DNA of 64,000 bases from CBDANW01 sp965197825. GTDB lineage: Bacteria; Acidobacteriota; Vicinamibacteria; Marinacidobacterales; DATDRI01. The stretch spans positions 2,976,001 to 3,040,000 of the forward strand of contig CBDANW010000003.1 in NCBI GenBank assembly GCA_965197825.1, written 5' to 3'. Numbering within the stretch: the first letter of the stretch is position 1; every line of letters starts with the position of its first letter. A program made the position numbers and the translations under genes. Of this stretch, positions 55,551 to 64,000 are shown in pieces. Below the pieces are notes generated by a model. The model made no database searches and was not told the DNA's origin. It saw nothing but the letters and a program-made list of their open reading frames with translations.

Positions 55551-58500
55551 ATGCCCTCTAAGAGAAACCCGCCTCCAGGCAAGAGCCACAAGGTCCGAAC
55601 GGATTCGATGTGTCTCCGCATCCGCGGAGCGCGTCAGAACAACCTCAAGGGCATCGATCTCGATTTGCCTCTTGGCTCCCTCATCGCGGTGACCGGAGTA
55701 TCCGGTTCGGGCAAATCCTCCCTGGCGTTCGACACGCTCTATGCGGAAGGCCAGCGCCGCTACGTCGAAAGCTTCTCGACCTACGCGCGTCAGTTCCTCG
55801 ACCGCATGGACAAGCCTTGCGTCGACCGAATGGAAGGCATTCCTCCCGCCATCGCGATCGATCAGAGCAACCCGGTGAAGAACTCCCGCTCCACCGTGGG
55901 CACGATGACCGAGATCAACGATCACGTGAAGTTGCTCTTCTCCAAAATGGCGGAGCTCTTCTGCCGTGGTTGCGGTGAGAAAGTCGAGCGAGACACAGCC
56001 GGCACTGTCTTGGAGAAGATCCTTCAGCGTTTCGAGAACAAGCGCCTGTTCATCACCTTTCCGCTAAGACTCCCCGCACGTAGCGAGCTCGGCGAGGTGG
56101 AATCCAGTCTCCGGCGGCTGGGGCTCCAACGTGTGTTGATAGACGGCGACGTCACGGAGGTCTCACACCGACTTCTTTCCCGTGTCCGCAATAGACCGAT
56201 CTCGATCCTGGTGGACCGCGCCATCAGTAGATCCGGTTCCCGAGATCGGCTCATCGACTCGATCGGGCAGGCCCTGCACTTCGGCAAGGGCGAGGTCAGC
56301 ATTCGAGTCCAGCATGAGAAGGGACTCACCGAAGCTAGATTCAGCGAGCACTTCCATTGCCCTTCTTGTGACATCCACTACGCCGACCCGGTACCCAACC
56401 TTTTTTCGTTCAACAGCCCTCTGGGGGCGTGCGAAAGCTGCAAGGGCTTCGGCCGCACCATCGGCATCGATTTGGATCTCGTCATTCCCGATCCACGGCG
56501 ATCGCTCCGGCAAGGAGCGATCAAACCGTGGACCACGTCCTCCTACCGCGAGGGCCATGACGACCTGCTGGCCTACTGTCGGAGAAGACGGATTCCAGCG
56601 GACGCGCCCTGGCAGAAACTCTCCCCGACCCACCGGCGACAGGTGATCGAAGGCGATCGAAGTTTCTACGGCATCCAGGGCTTTTTCGAATGGCTGGAAA
56701 GCCGGACGTACAAGATGCACATCCGGGTACTCCTATCGAGGTACCGAAGCTACGTACCCTGCGAGGCCTGTGGCGGGACGCGGCTCAAGAGGGACACTTC
56801 CCTCTACCGGCTCGCAGGCAGAACCATTGGTGAGGTCTACGCCTCGAACATCGAAGACGCGCTGGATTTCTTCGCCAAGCTACCGCGCCGCGCCGGCGAT
56901 CGCGTCGCAGAAATGCTACTTGAGGAAATCGTAAACCGTCTCGGCTACCTCCGGGACGTGGGCCTCGGCTACCTGACGCTCGAACGCCAGTCCCGGACTC
57001 TCTCTGGGGGCGAGGTGCAAAGGGTAGATCTGACGACCGCCCTCGGTTCGTCGCTGGTGAACACGCTCTACGTGCTGGACGAACCCTCGGTCGGTCTCCA
57101 TCCGCGCGACACCTCGCGTTTGATGGACATCCTGAAGCGACTACGCGACAACCAGAATACCATCGCCGTCGTCGAGCACGATCCGGAAGTCATCCGGCGT
57201 GCCGACTGCGTCATCGATCTGGGACCGGGCGCGGGCGAACAGGGTGGTGAGCTCACCTTCTTCGGAACCCCGGCCAAGCTGGCGGCGTCTACGCGGTCCC
57301 TTACCGGAAAGTACCTGTCGGGCCGGCTGCGCGTCCCGAGACGCAAAACGCCGCGCCAACCCCGTCCCGGGCGAACGATTCGAATCGCGAAGGCCAGACA
57401 GAACAATATCCAAAACATCGACGTCGATATCCCCCTCGGTGTCATGGTCGCCATCACGGGCGTCTCGGGCTCCGGCAAGAGCACGTTGGTCGAAGAGATC
57501 CTCTATCGCGGATACCAGAAGTGGAAAGGTAGAGGAGGGGGCACACCGGGGGACTGCGACGGCATCGAGGGTTTCGAGCTCGTGCGGGACGTCGTGCTCG
57601 TGGATCAGTCGCCGGTCGGTAGGACACCGCGATCCAACGCCCTGACCTACTTGAAGGTGTACGCTCCCGTCCGCCAGCTCTTTGCTGCGACCCGCGCTGC
57701 GCGAAAGCGAGGCTTCTCCGCCAGCACGTTCAGCTTCAATGTGGATGGGGGCCGCTGTCCTCTCTGCTCGGGGGACGGTTTCGAGAAAGTCGAGATGCAA
57801 TTCCTCTCGGACGTTTACGTCACGTGCGAGTCGTGCGGTGGGACCCGCTTCAAGCGTGAGGTGCTCGAAGTCCGATTCCGCGGAAAGAACATACAAGACG
57901 TTTTGGCCATGACCGTGACGGGTGCGCTCCACTTCTTCTCCGACCAGAGCAAAATCATCGGCCCCCTGGACGTCCTTCGCCGTGTGGGTCTAGGGTATCT
58001 ACGCTTGGGGCAACCGGTCAACACTCTTTCGGGAGGTGAAGCGCAACGCTTGAAGCTCGCGCACCACATGAGCGCGGCCCCCGGGAGGGACACCCTATTC
58101 CTTTTCGACGAGCCGACCACGGGCCTGCACTACGACGACATCCGGGTGCTGCTCTCTGCATTCGATAATCTCCTCGAGCAGGGCGCCAGCATTCTGGTTA
58201 TCGAGCACAACCTCGACGTCGTGAAGAATGCGGACTGGGTGATCGATCTGGGGCCGGAAGGCGGCGAAGCGGGCGGCCGCATCGTCGCCACCGGAACTCC
58301 GGAAGACATCGTGCGAGCCACCGGTTCTCACACCGGGCGCTACCTGGCACCTTTCCTCCGGAAGGAGCCGCCGCGCATCTCACCGGCGCCGCTTCCCCGA
58401 CCAGTGGAATCCGACGGCAACGCCATCCGCGTCATCGGTGCTCGGGAGCACAATCTCAAGGCCATCAGCGTCGACACGCCGCGCGATCAGATGGTCGTGG

Positions 58501-61196
58501 TCACCGGGCTCTCTGGCTCGGGCAAGAGCACGCTCGCCTTCGACATTTTGTTCGCCGAGGGACAGCGCCGCTTCATCGAAAGTCTTTCCGCCTATGCTCG
58601 CCAATACATCCAGGTGATGGACAAGCCCGAAGTCGATCTACTCTCGGGCATTCCGCCGACGGTATCCATCGAGCAAAGGCTCACCCAGGGCGGACGGAAA
58701 TCCACCGTGGCCACCGCAACCGAGATCTACCACTATCTGAGGCTGCTCTATTCGAAGGTCGGCGTGCAGCATTGCGTGCACTGCGATATCCCCATCACTC
58801 CCCAGACGGAAGATCAGATCGCCGCGGATATCGCGCGCCGCTTCAAGAAGCAGAAGATTCTCTTGCTAGCGCCACTGGTGCGGGCACGCAAGGGCTCTCA
58901 CCGCGAAGTCTTGGAGCAGGCCGTGAAGGATGGCTATCGACGGCTGTGCATCGACGGGAAGTTGGTTCTGAGCGCGGACGCCCGCCCGCTGCGACGCTAT
59001 GTGGAACACGACATCGAGGCGGTGGTGGCCGAGTCGGGCCGAGACGCGAACCTGACGGGCAATGACGCCAACTCGCTACGGGGCGCACTCGAGCTAGGTG
59101 GCGGCGCGGTCCTGGTCGCGGGCACCAAAGAAACCCGCTATTACAACCTGCAGCGCGCTTGTCCGCGATGCGAGACGAGCTACGAAGAAATGGATCCGCG
59201 GTTGTTCTCCTTCAACAGTCGCTACGGCGGTTGCCCGACCTGCCGAGGGATGGGGTTTCGAGAGGCGTTCGACCCGGAGCTCGTCGTCCCTGACTTGGAA
59301 CACTCTCTGAGAGAAAGAGCGGTGGTGCCCCTATCGGGAAAGTCTGCGCGAGTGGGAGGCGGGACGGCACGCGTGCTCAGGATGGCGGCTAGACTCGGCA
59401 TAGATCCGAAGCGGGCCTTTCGGAAGCTCAGTCGAAAGCAGAACCAAGCCATTTTGTTCGGAACCGACGAGGTGGAAGGCGTGATCCCATATCTGGAGAG
59501 ACTCTACCGCGAGACCCGTGGCGAGACCTCTGAGCACCTGGAGCAGTTTCGTTCGCAAACGCCTTGTCACGATTGCCGCGGGGCGCGACTCAATCCGGTC
59601 GCGCGGGCAGTACGGATCGGCGGGCGGAGCATCCACGAGGTCAGTGACATGACGCCGAAAGGCGTTCTCGCGTTCCTCGCCAGCGCGAATTTTCGTGGAC
59701 GGACCGGCGTCATTGCCGAGAACATTCTGAAGGAGATACGATCACGGCTCGCCTTTCTGGTGGAGGTGGGACTGTCCTATCTGCAGCTATCGCGCCGCAG
59801 TGACACCCTCTCCGGAGGAGAAGCGCAACGCATCCGTCTCGCCGCGCAGCTCGGCGCCAATCTGAGAGGGGTCTGCTACATCCTGGACGAGCCCACCATC
59901 GGACTCCACGTTCGTGACAACCGCGTGTTGCTGGACACCTTGCGTCGGTTGCAACAAGAAGGCAACTCCGTGGTGATCGTCGAGCACGACGAAGAGACCA
60001 TTCGGCAAGCAGACTACGTCATCGATCTCGGACCGGGTGGTGGTGCGGAGGGCGGCGAAGTCGTCGCGGTCGGAAAACCTGCCGATATAGAAGCGAACCC
60101 TCGCTCTTTGACCGGTCGGTTCTTGAAACGACAAGGCACACGTTCGGCAAGCCGGTCGCGACCATTGACTGGGTGTCCTTCGGTGATCGTTCGCGGAGCG
60201 CGCGAGCACAATCTGAAGAACATTTCGGTGCGCTTCCCCATCGGTCGACTCACCGTCGTGACCGGCGTTTCCGGCTCGGGCAAATCGACGCTGGTAGGAG
60301 ATATTCTCTACCGGGCAGTGCGACGCCGATTGACCGAAGGCGGAGGCCGCATCGGTGCCCATCGCGAGATCGTCGGCGCGGACGCGTTCACACGGGTCCT
60401 CCAGGTGGATCAGGCCCCCATCGGCAAGACGCCGCGATCCGTCCCCGCTTCATACGTCGGTTTTTTCGACGACATCAGGAAGCTCTTCTCCTCGACGCCC
60501 GAAGCGCGCATGCTCGGATACCCACCGGGGCGCTTCTCGTTCAACGTTAAGGGAGGTCGCTGCGAGCATTGCGCCGGCCAGGGACGCATCAAGATGGAGA
60601 TGAGCTTTCTGCCCAACGTCTACGTTCACTGCAAAGTCTGCGACGGCCGCCGCTACACGCCCGAGACGTTGTCGGTGACCTACCGCGGAAAAAACATCCA
60701 CCAAGTCCTCGCGATGACGCTCGTCGAGGCCGCCCAGCTCTTTCGTCCGGTGGAATCGATTCACCGGCCTCTGCACATCCTCAACGAGATGGGGCTGGGC
60801 TACCTCACCCTCGGGCAGCCTTCCAACACACTATCGGGAGGCGAGGCGCAGCGGATCAAGTTGGCCTACGAGCTTGCGAAACCGAGCCGCGGCACGACGC
60901 TCTATCTGCTCGACGAGCCCACCACCGGCCTTCACATGGCGGATATCGAGAAACTAGTCGGCGCGTTGCAATCTTTGGTCGATCAAGGCAACACCGTCGT
61001 CGTCATCGAGCACAACCTGGACGTCATCCGTGAGGCCGATTGCATCGTCGATCTCGGTCCGGAGGGAGGCGATCGCGGTGGCCGGCTGGTGGCCTGGGGA
61101 CCGCCCGCGGAGGTGATGGTGTCGAGCAACCGATCCCACACCGCACGCTTTCTGAAAAGACACCTCAAGAGCCACCGGGTGCCGGTCTCGGCCTAA
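55551..61196 (+). CDS. uvrA: Double-length UvrA: two fused UvrA units in one chain (1,881 residues)
   Basis: Two complete but diverged UvrA copies sit in one frame, joined at about residues 935-950 by a Pro-rich linker. Walker A motifs: GVSGSGKSSL (49), GVSGSGKSTL (637), GLSGSGKSTL (986), GVSGSGKSTL (1572). ABC signatures: LSGGEVQRVDL (484), LSGGEAQRLKL (826), LSGGEAQRIRL (1420), LSGGEAQRIKL (1761). Each half has its own zinc cysteines (CPSC...CESCKGFG; CPRC...CPTCRGMG) and the YAEGQRRYVES/FAEGQRRFIES segment. UvrA normally acts as a homodimer of about 940-residue chains in nucleotide excision repair; this is a covalent pseudo-dimer, and the first signature (GGEVQRVD) is the most deviant. Confidence 0.95.
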   Translation: MPSKRNPPPGKSHKVRTDSMCLRIRGARQNNLKGIDLDLPLGSLIAVTGVSGSGKSSLAFDTLYAEGQRRYVESFSTYARQFLDRMDKPCVDRMEGIPPAIAIDQSNPVKNSRSTVGTMTEINDHVKLLFSKMAELFCRGCGEKVERDTAGTVLEKILQRFENKRLFITFPLRLPARSELGEVESSLRRLGLQRVLIDGDVTEVSHRLLSRVRNRPISILVDRAISRSGSRDRLIDSIGQALHFGKGEVSIRVQHEKGLTEARFSEHFHCPSCDIHYADPVPNLFSFNSPLGACESCKGFGRTIGIDLDLVIPDPRRSLRQGAIKPWTTSSYREGHDDLLAYCRRRRIPADAPWQKLSPTHRRQVIEGDRSFYGIQGFFEWLESRTYKMHIRVLLSRYRSYVPCEACGGTRLKRDTSLYRLAGRTIGEVYASNIEDALDFFAKLPRRAGDRVAEMLLEEIVNRLGYLRDVGLGYLTLERQSRTLSGGEVQRVDLTTALGSSLVNTLYVLDEPSVGLHPRDTSRLMDILKRLRDNQNTIAVVEHDPEVIRRADCVIDLGPGAGEQGGELTFFGTPAKLAASTRSLTGKYLSGRLRVPRRKTPRQPRPGRTIRIAKARQNNIQNIDVDIPLGVMVAITGVSGSGKSTLVEEILYRGYQKWKGRGGGTPGDCDGIEGFELVRDVVLVDQSPVGRTPRSNALTYLKVYAPVRQLFAATRAARKRGFSASTFSFNVDGGRCPLCSGDGFEKVEMQFLSDVYVTCESCGGTRFKREVLEVRFRGKNIQDVLAMTVTGALHFFSDQSKIIGPLDVLRRVGLGYLRLGQPVNTLSGGEAQRLKLAHHMSAAPGRDTLFLFDEPTTGLHYDDIRVLLSAFDNLLEQGASILVIEHNLDVVKNADWVIDLGPEGGEAGGRIVATGTPEDIVRATGSHTGRYLAPFLRKEPPRISPAPLPRPVESDGNAIRVIGAREHNLKAISVDTPRDQMVVVTGLSGSGKSTLAFDILFAEGQRRFIESLSAYARQYIQVMDKPEVDLLSGIPPTVSIEQRLTQGGRKSTVATATEIYHYLRLLYSKVGVQHCVHCDIPITPQTEDQIAADIARRFKKQKILLLAPLVRARKGSHREVLEQAVKDGYRRLCIDGKLVLSADARPLRRYVEHDIEAVVAESGRDANLTGNDANSLRGALELGGGAVLVAGTKETRYYNLQRACPRCETSYEEMDPRLFSFNSRYGGCPTCRGMGFREAFDPELVVPDLEHSLRERAVVPLSGKSARVGGGTARVLRMAARLGIDPKRAFRKLSRKQNQAILFGTDEVEGVIPYLERLYRETRGETSEHLEQFRSQTPCHDCRGARLNPVARAVRIGGRSIHEVSDMTPKGVLAFLASANFRGRTGVIAENILKEIRSRLAFLVEVGLSYLQLSRRSDTLSGGEAQRIRLAAQLGANLRGVCYILDEPTIGLHVRDNRVLLDTLRRLQQEGNSVVIVEHDEETIRQADYVIDLGPGGGAEGGEVVAVGKPADIEANPRSLTGRFLKRQGTRSASRSRPLTGCPSVIVRGAREHNLKNISVRFPIGRLTVVTGVSGSGKSTLVGDILYRAVRRRLTEGGGRIGAHREIVGADAFTRVLQVDQAPIGKTPRSVPASYVGFFDDIRKLFSSTPEARMLGYPPGRFSFNVKGGRCEHCAGQGRIKMEMSFLPNVYVHCKVCDGRRYTPETLSVTYRGKNIHQVLAMTLVEAAQLFRPVESIHRPLHILNEMGLGYLTLGQPSNTLSGGEAQRIKLAYELAKPSRGTTLYLLDEPTTGLHMADIEKLVGALQSLVDQGNTVVVIEHNLDVIREADCIVDLGPEGGDRGGRLVAWGPPAEVMVSSNRSHTARFLKRHLKSHRVPVSA

Positions 61197-61250
61197 GGGC
61201 CGCGATCCAAACCGCCAGTATTGTCGTTGTCGAGAAGTCTCCCGCAAAAG

Positions 61251-61278
61251 TTGACAGTCCCACCTCGTGTGTTAGAGT
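61251..61278 (+). promoter_or_regulatory. Promoter of uppS-cdsA-dxr
   Basis: TTGACA (61251-61256), 16 bases, TAGAGT (61273-61278); the transcript would start about nine bases before the uppS ATG, with AGGA at about 61282. Confidence 0.55.
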
Positions 61279-61293
61279 TGTAGGATCTCTAAG

Positions 61294-62118
61294 ATGAGTC
61301 TCGCTGACATCGAAAAAGTCGTCTCCAAAGGTTCGGTCGAAGACGAGCTCCTCCACCGCATCGACTTCGAGCGTCTGCCCGCACACATTGCCATCATCAT
61401 GGACGGCAATGGCCGGTGGGCTCAGAACCGTGGCCTCCCCCGCGTAGAAGGACACCGCGCCGGCATCGCCTCGGTGCGGGAGGTCGTCGAGACGTGCGCG
61501 CGGATGGACATCGGCGTGCTGACGCTATACGCGTTCTCGCTGGAAAACTGGAAGCGGCCCAAGAAAGAGGTCGACACCTTGATGAAACTGCTGAAACGCT
61601 ACCTGGGTCTCGAGCTCTCCACACTGCAGAAGAACAACATCCGCTTCCAGGTGATCGGAAGAACCGCGGAGCTTCCCGATGATGTCGTCTCGACACTCGA
61701 AGTGGGAATGGAGCGAACCCACGACAATACCGGTCTTCTCTTCAACATCGCACTCAACTACGGGGGGCGCGCGGAAATCGTGGACGCGTGCCGTTCGCTG
61801 ATTCGCGAGGCACTTTCGAGGTCCCGGAGCGATTCTCTTCCTTCCGTAGGGCAGCTCACCGTGGACGAGAAGGCGCTATCCGATCACATGTATACCGCTG
61901 GGATGCCCGACCCCGATCTGCTGATTCGAACCAGTGGCGAGTTACGCGTGTCCAACTTCTTGCTCTGGCAGATCGCTTACGCGGAGATCTGGGTCACCGA
62001 GACACGGTGGCCGGACTTCCGCAAGCGACAGCTCTTCGAGGCCATTATCGACTACCAGAAGCGCGATCGTCGCTACGGCGGCATCCACGCTCTGTCTCCG
62101 AATCGCAGCTACGCATAA
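61294..62118 (+). CDS. uppS: Isoprenyl transferase (undecaprenyl diphosphate synthase)
   Basis: 274 residues: AHIAIIMDGNGRWAQNRGLP (catalytic Asp and P-loop-like diphosphate site), GHRAGIASVREVVE, LTLYAFSLENWKRPKKEVDT, ALNYGGRAEI and DLLIRTSGELRVSNFLLWQI. It makes the C55 lipid carrier for peptidoglycan. It is followed by cdsA and dxr in the usual order. Confidence 0.95.
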   Translation: MSLADIEKVVSKGSVEDELLHRIDFERLPAHIAIIMDGNGRWAQNRGLPRVEGHRAGIASVREVVETCARMDIGVLTLYAFSLENWKRPKKEVDTLMKLLKRYLGLELSTLQKNNIRFQVIGRTAELPDDVVSTLEVGMERTHDNTGLLFNIALNYGGRAEIVDACRSLIREALSRSRSDSLPSVGQLTVDEKALSDHMYTAGMPDPDLLIRTSGELRVSNFLLWQIAYAEIWVTETRWPDFRKRQLFEAIIDYQKRDRRYGGIHALSPNRSYA

Positions 62119-62126
62119 GAGAAAGA

Positions 62127-62936
62127 ATGAGCCGGGTCATCACCGCGCTCCTTCTTCTTCCCCCTCTCCTCGCCATCATCCTCTTCGCCCCCGCCTGGGC
62201 TTTCCTTCTGCTTGCCGAGGTCTTTGGTTTGCTCGGCGTTCGGGAACTTTTCGAGATCGTAGAACCGATCGGCTATCGGGCTTTTCGTTCCATCGGATAC
62301 TTCGCGACCGTTTTCCTCACCGCATCGTTCTATCCGGGCCTGCCACCGGCCGGCTGGGTCACTCTGGCATTGCTCTTGGCCGTCGGGCTCGCGGCGGTGG
62401 GCCGCGGAGGCCCAAAAAGAGAAACGGCCGGCGACGTGGCGATCACGATCATGGGACCCTTGTACGCGGGGTTGACGATCGGAACTCTGGTCGGCGTCCG
62501 GCTAACCGGAGCCGAGGGGACCGGACTTTACTGGGTTTTGTTCCTGCTGGCGGTGATCATGATGGGAGACACGGGGGCCTACTACGTGGGCAGAGCGTTG
62601 GGTAGACGGAAGCTCGCACCCTCGGTAAGCCCCAACAAGACGGTCGAAGGGCTGTTGGGCGGGATCGCCGCGTCCATCGTCGCAGCCCTGGTAGCATCTC
62701 ATCTACTCCTGCCAGACGTGTATCTATTCCACGCCGCGGTCCTGGGGTTGATCCTGTCGCTCCTCGGAGTGGCGGGAGATCTCTTCGAATCGCTCTTGAA
62801 ACGATCTGCCGGGGTAAAAAACGCCTCGGAGCTCATACCCGGCCATGGCGGCGTTCTGGATCGCCTCGATAGCCTGTATTTCAGCGCGCCGGCCCTGTTC
62901 GCCTACCTGCAGTTCACCGGCAAATATATGGATTAA
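62127..62936 (+). CDS. cdsA: Phosphatidate cytidylyltransferase
   Basis: 269 residues from ATG 62127, about seven to eight membrane helices. Signatures are VIMMGDTGAYYVGRALGRRK, SPNKTVEGLLGG and the C-terminal CDP-diglyceride pattern GDLFESLLKRSAGVKNASEL, IPGHGGVLDRLDSL. It makes CDP-diacylglycerol for phospholipid synthesis. The open frame extends into uppS, but only the part from 62127 is CdsA-like. Confidence 0.94.
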   Translation: MSRVITALLLLPPLLAIILFAPAWAFLLLAEVFGLLGVRELFEIVEPIGYRAFRSIGYFATVFLTASFYPGLPPAGWVTLALLLAVGLAAVGRGGPKRETAGDVAITIMGPLYAGLTIGTLVGVRLTGAEGTGLYWVLFLLAVIMMGDTGAYYVGRALGRRKLAPSVSPNKTVEGLLGGIAASIVAALVASHLLLPDVYLFHAAVLGLILSLLGVAGDLFESLLKRSAGVKNASELIPGHGGVLDRLDSLYFSAPALFAYLQFTGKYMD

Positions 62937-63025
62937 CTAGGACGTTTGGGATAATGGATGTCCTCCGCTAGAATATTCTTAAGTCTGCGTTCTTCCGTGG
63001 TCAACACTAGGAGAAACTAGTTCCT

Positions 63026-64000
63026 GTGAAGGGAATCGCCATTCTCGGCTCAACCGGTTCGATAGGAACCAACACGCTTCGCGTCGTGGAGCGCCTGAAC
63101 GATCGCTTCGCGGTGATCGGACTGGGCGCCGGCTCCAAAATCGAGGAGCTGGCGGAGCAGATCGAGAGGTTTCACCCTCGGGTGGCATCGGTTCGTCGCG
63201 AGGAGGACGCCAGTGTTCTGAGGCAACGCTTTGCGGACCTTACCGTCGGTAGCGCGACAGACGGAATGGTGGACGTCGCGACCCACCCCGACGTGGATCT
63301 CCTCGTGTCGGCTACCGTCGGCGCGATCGGGTTGGTGCCGACCCTCAGAGCGCTCGAGGCCGGCAAGACCGTGGCGCTCGCCAACAAGGAGACCCTGGTC
63401 ATCGCCGGCGAGATCATGACCCGCGCTATGAATGCGTCGGGGGCCGAGCTCCTTCCGGTCGACAGCGAGCACAACGCCATCCATCAATGCCTAGCCGGCC
63501 CCCGCGAAAAAACCGTGCGCCGCTTATGGCTGACGGCTTCCGGCGGGCCCTTTCGACACGCGAGCCTCGAGGAGATGCGGCGAGCCCGACCCGCGGAAGC
63601 GCTCAAGCATCCGACTTGGCAAATGGGCCCGAAAATTACCATCGATTCGGCGACATTGATGAACAAGGGTTTCGAGGTCATCGAGGCCTGTTGGCTCTTC
63701 GGCGTCAAACCGTCCCAGGTGCGTATCGTCGTCCACCCGCAGTCGACGATTCACTCGATGGTCGAGTTCGAAGACGGGTCCGTGTTGGCTCAGCTCGGCG
63801 TGACGGACATGCGGTTGCCAATCCAATACGCCCTGACCTACCCGGAAAGGCTACCCACCGACCTTCCGTTCCTCGATCTGGAGAACGCCATGAATCTGGA
63901 GTTTCACCCTCCCGACCTGGAACGATTTCCGTGCGTCGGGTTCGCATACCAAGCGATCGAGACGGGCGGTACCGCTCCCGCCGTACTCAACGCCGCGAAC
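63026..64000 (+). CDS. dxr: 1-deoxy-D-xylulose-5-phosphate reductoisomerase (partial, C-terminus off the window)
   Basis: From GTG 63026 the frame stays open for 325 codons to the window edge: GIAILGSTGSIGTNTLRVVE (NADPH site), VALANKETLVIAGE, LLPVDSEHNAIHQCL, LTASGGPFR, HPTWQMGPKITIDSATLMNK (substrate and metal site) and VHPQSTIHSMVEFEDGS. It is the MEP-pathway enzyme that supplies isoprenoid units used by UppS. AGGAGAA lies about 11 bases upstream. About 60-70 C-terminal residues are missing. Confidence 0.94.
   Translation, partial: MKGIAILGSTGSIGTNTLRVVERLNDRFAVIGLGAGSKIEELAEQIERFHPRVASVRREEDASVLRQRFADLTVGSATDGMVDVATHPDVDLLVSATVGAIGLVPTLRALEAGKTVALANKETLVIAGEIMTRAMNASGAELLPVDSEHNAIHQCLAGPREKTVRRLWLTASGGPFRHASLEEMRRARPAEALKHPTWQMGPKITIDSATLMNKGFEVIEACWLFGVKPSQVRIVVHPQSTIHSMVEFEDGSVLAQLGVTDMRLPIQYALTYPERLPTDLPFLDLENAMNLEFHPPDLERFPCVGFAYQAIETGGTAPAVLNAAN

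Noticed and set aside
54936..55925. 329-codon minus-strand frame
   Set aside because: Antisense to truA and uvrA; arginine-rich low-complexity translation typical of GC-rich shadow frames.

Overview
The window is a 64 kb, GC-rich bacterial chromosome segment. Gene content suggests Acidobacteriota or a close relative. The main clue, which is inference, is a Ser/Thr kinase architecture (kinase, one membrane helix, PD40/TolB-like propeller) opening MSLEAGTKLGPYEIL, together with NHL-repeat and DUF3500 proteins. There is no rRNA in the window to confirm this.

Layout. 0-8 kb: the start of a Sir2 deacylase, a VapBC pair, a prkA-yeaH-spoVR stress operon carrying three frameshifts behind an excellent sigma70-type promoter, and a 5'-nucleotidase. 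8-14 kb: a two-gene membrane/unknown pair, selB, a secreted DsbA-like protein and rnr. 13.9-16.7 kb: two tRNA-Leu genes bracket a pocket of toxin-antitoxin remnants (VapBC with a cut antitoxin, HigBA with a frameshifted toxin), a truncated gene and a 169 bp inverted-repeat element. 16.8-27 kb: conserved proteostasis and translation genes tig-clpP-clpX-lon-ysxC-rho-rpmE-prfA-prmC. 27-35 kb: a decayed block between prmC and murA with a kinase/NHL chimera, a kinase gene cut by two IS256-family insertions and a twice-frameshifted DUF3500 gene. 35-42.5 kb: murA, an IS66 remnant, a sodium:solute symporter, and a minus-strand operon of two M16 peptidases and a response regulator. 42.7-52 kb: lspA-lgt-rluD-type synthase, a membrane phosphatase-like protein, pyrR-pyrB-pyrC, a TIGR02757 protein and an alpha/beta hydrolase. 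52-64 kb: a previously hidden 56-residue gene with its own promoter, a TolC-like protein, pyrE, truA, a 1,881-residue double UvrA, and uppS-cdsA-dxr (dxr runs off the end).

Working together: pyrR, pyrB, pyrC and pyrE serve pyrimidine synthesis; lspA and lgt process lipoproteins; murA, uppS, cdsA and dxr feed envelope and isoprenoid synthesis; tig, clpP, clpX and lon handle protein folding and turnover. About eleven small indels or stops are all confined to accessory genes, while about 35 housekeeping genes read cleanly. This favours true gene decay over random sequencing error, although the prkA operon needs a read-level check.
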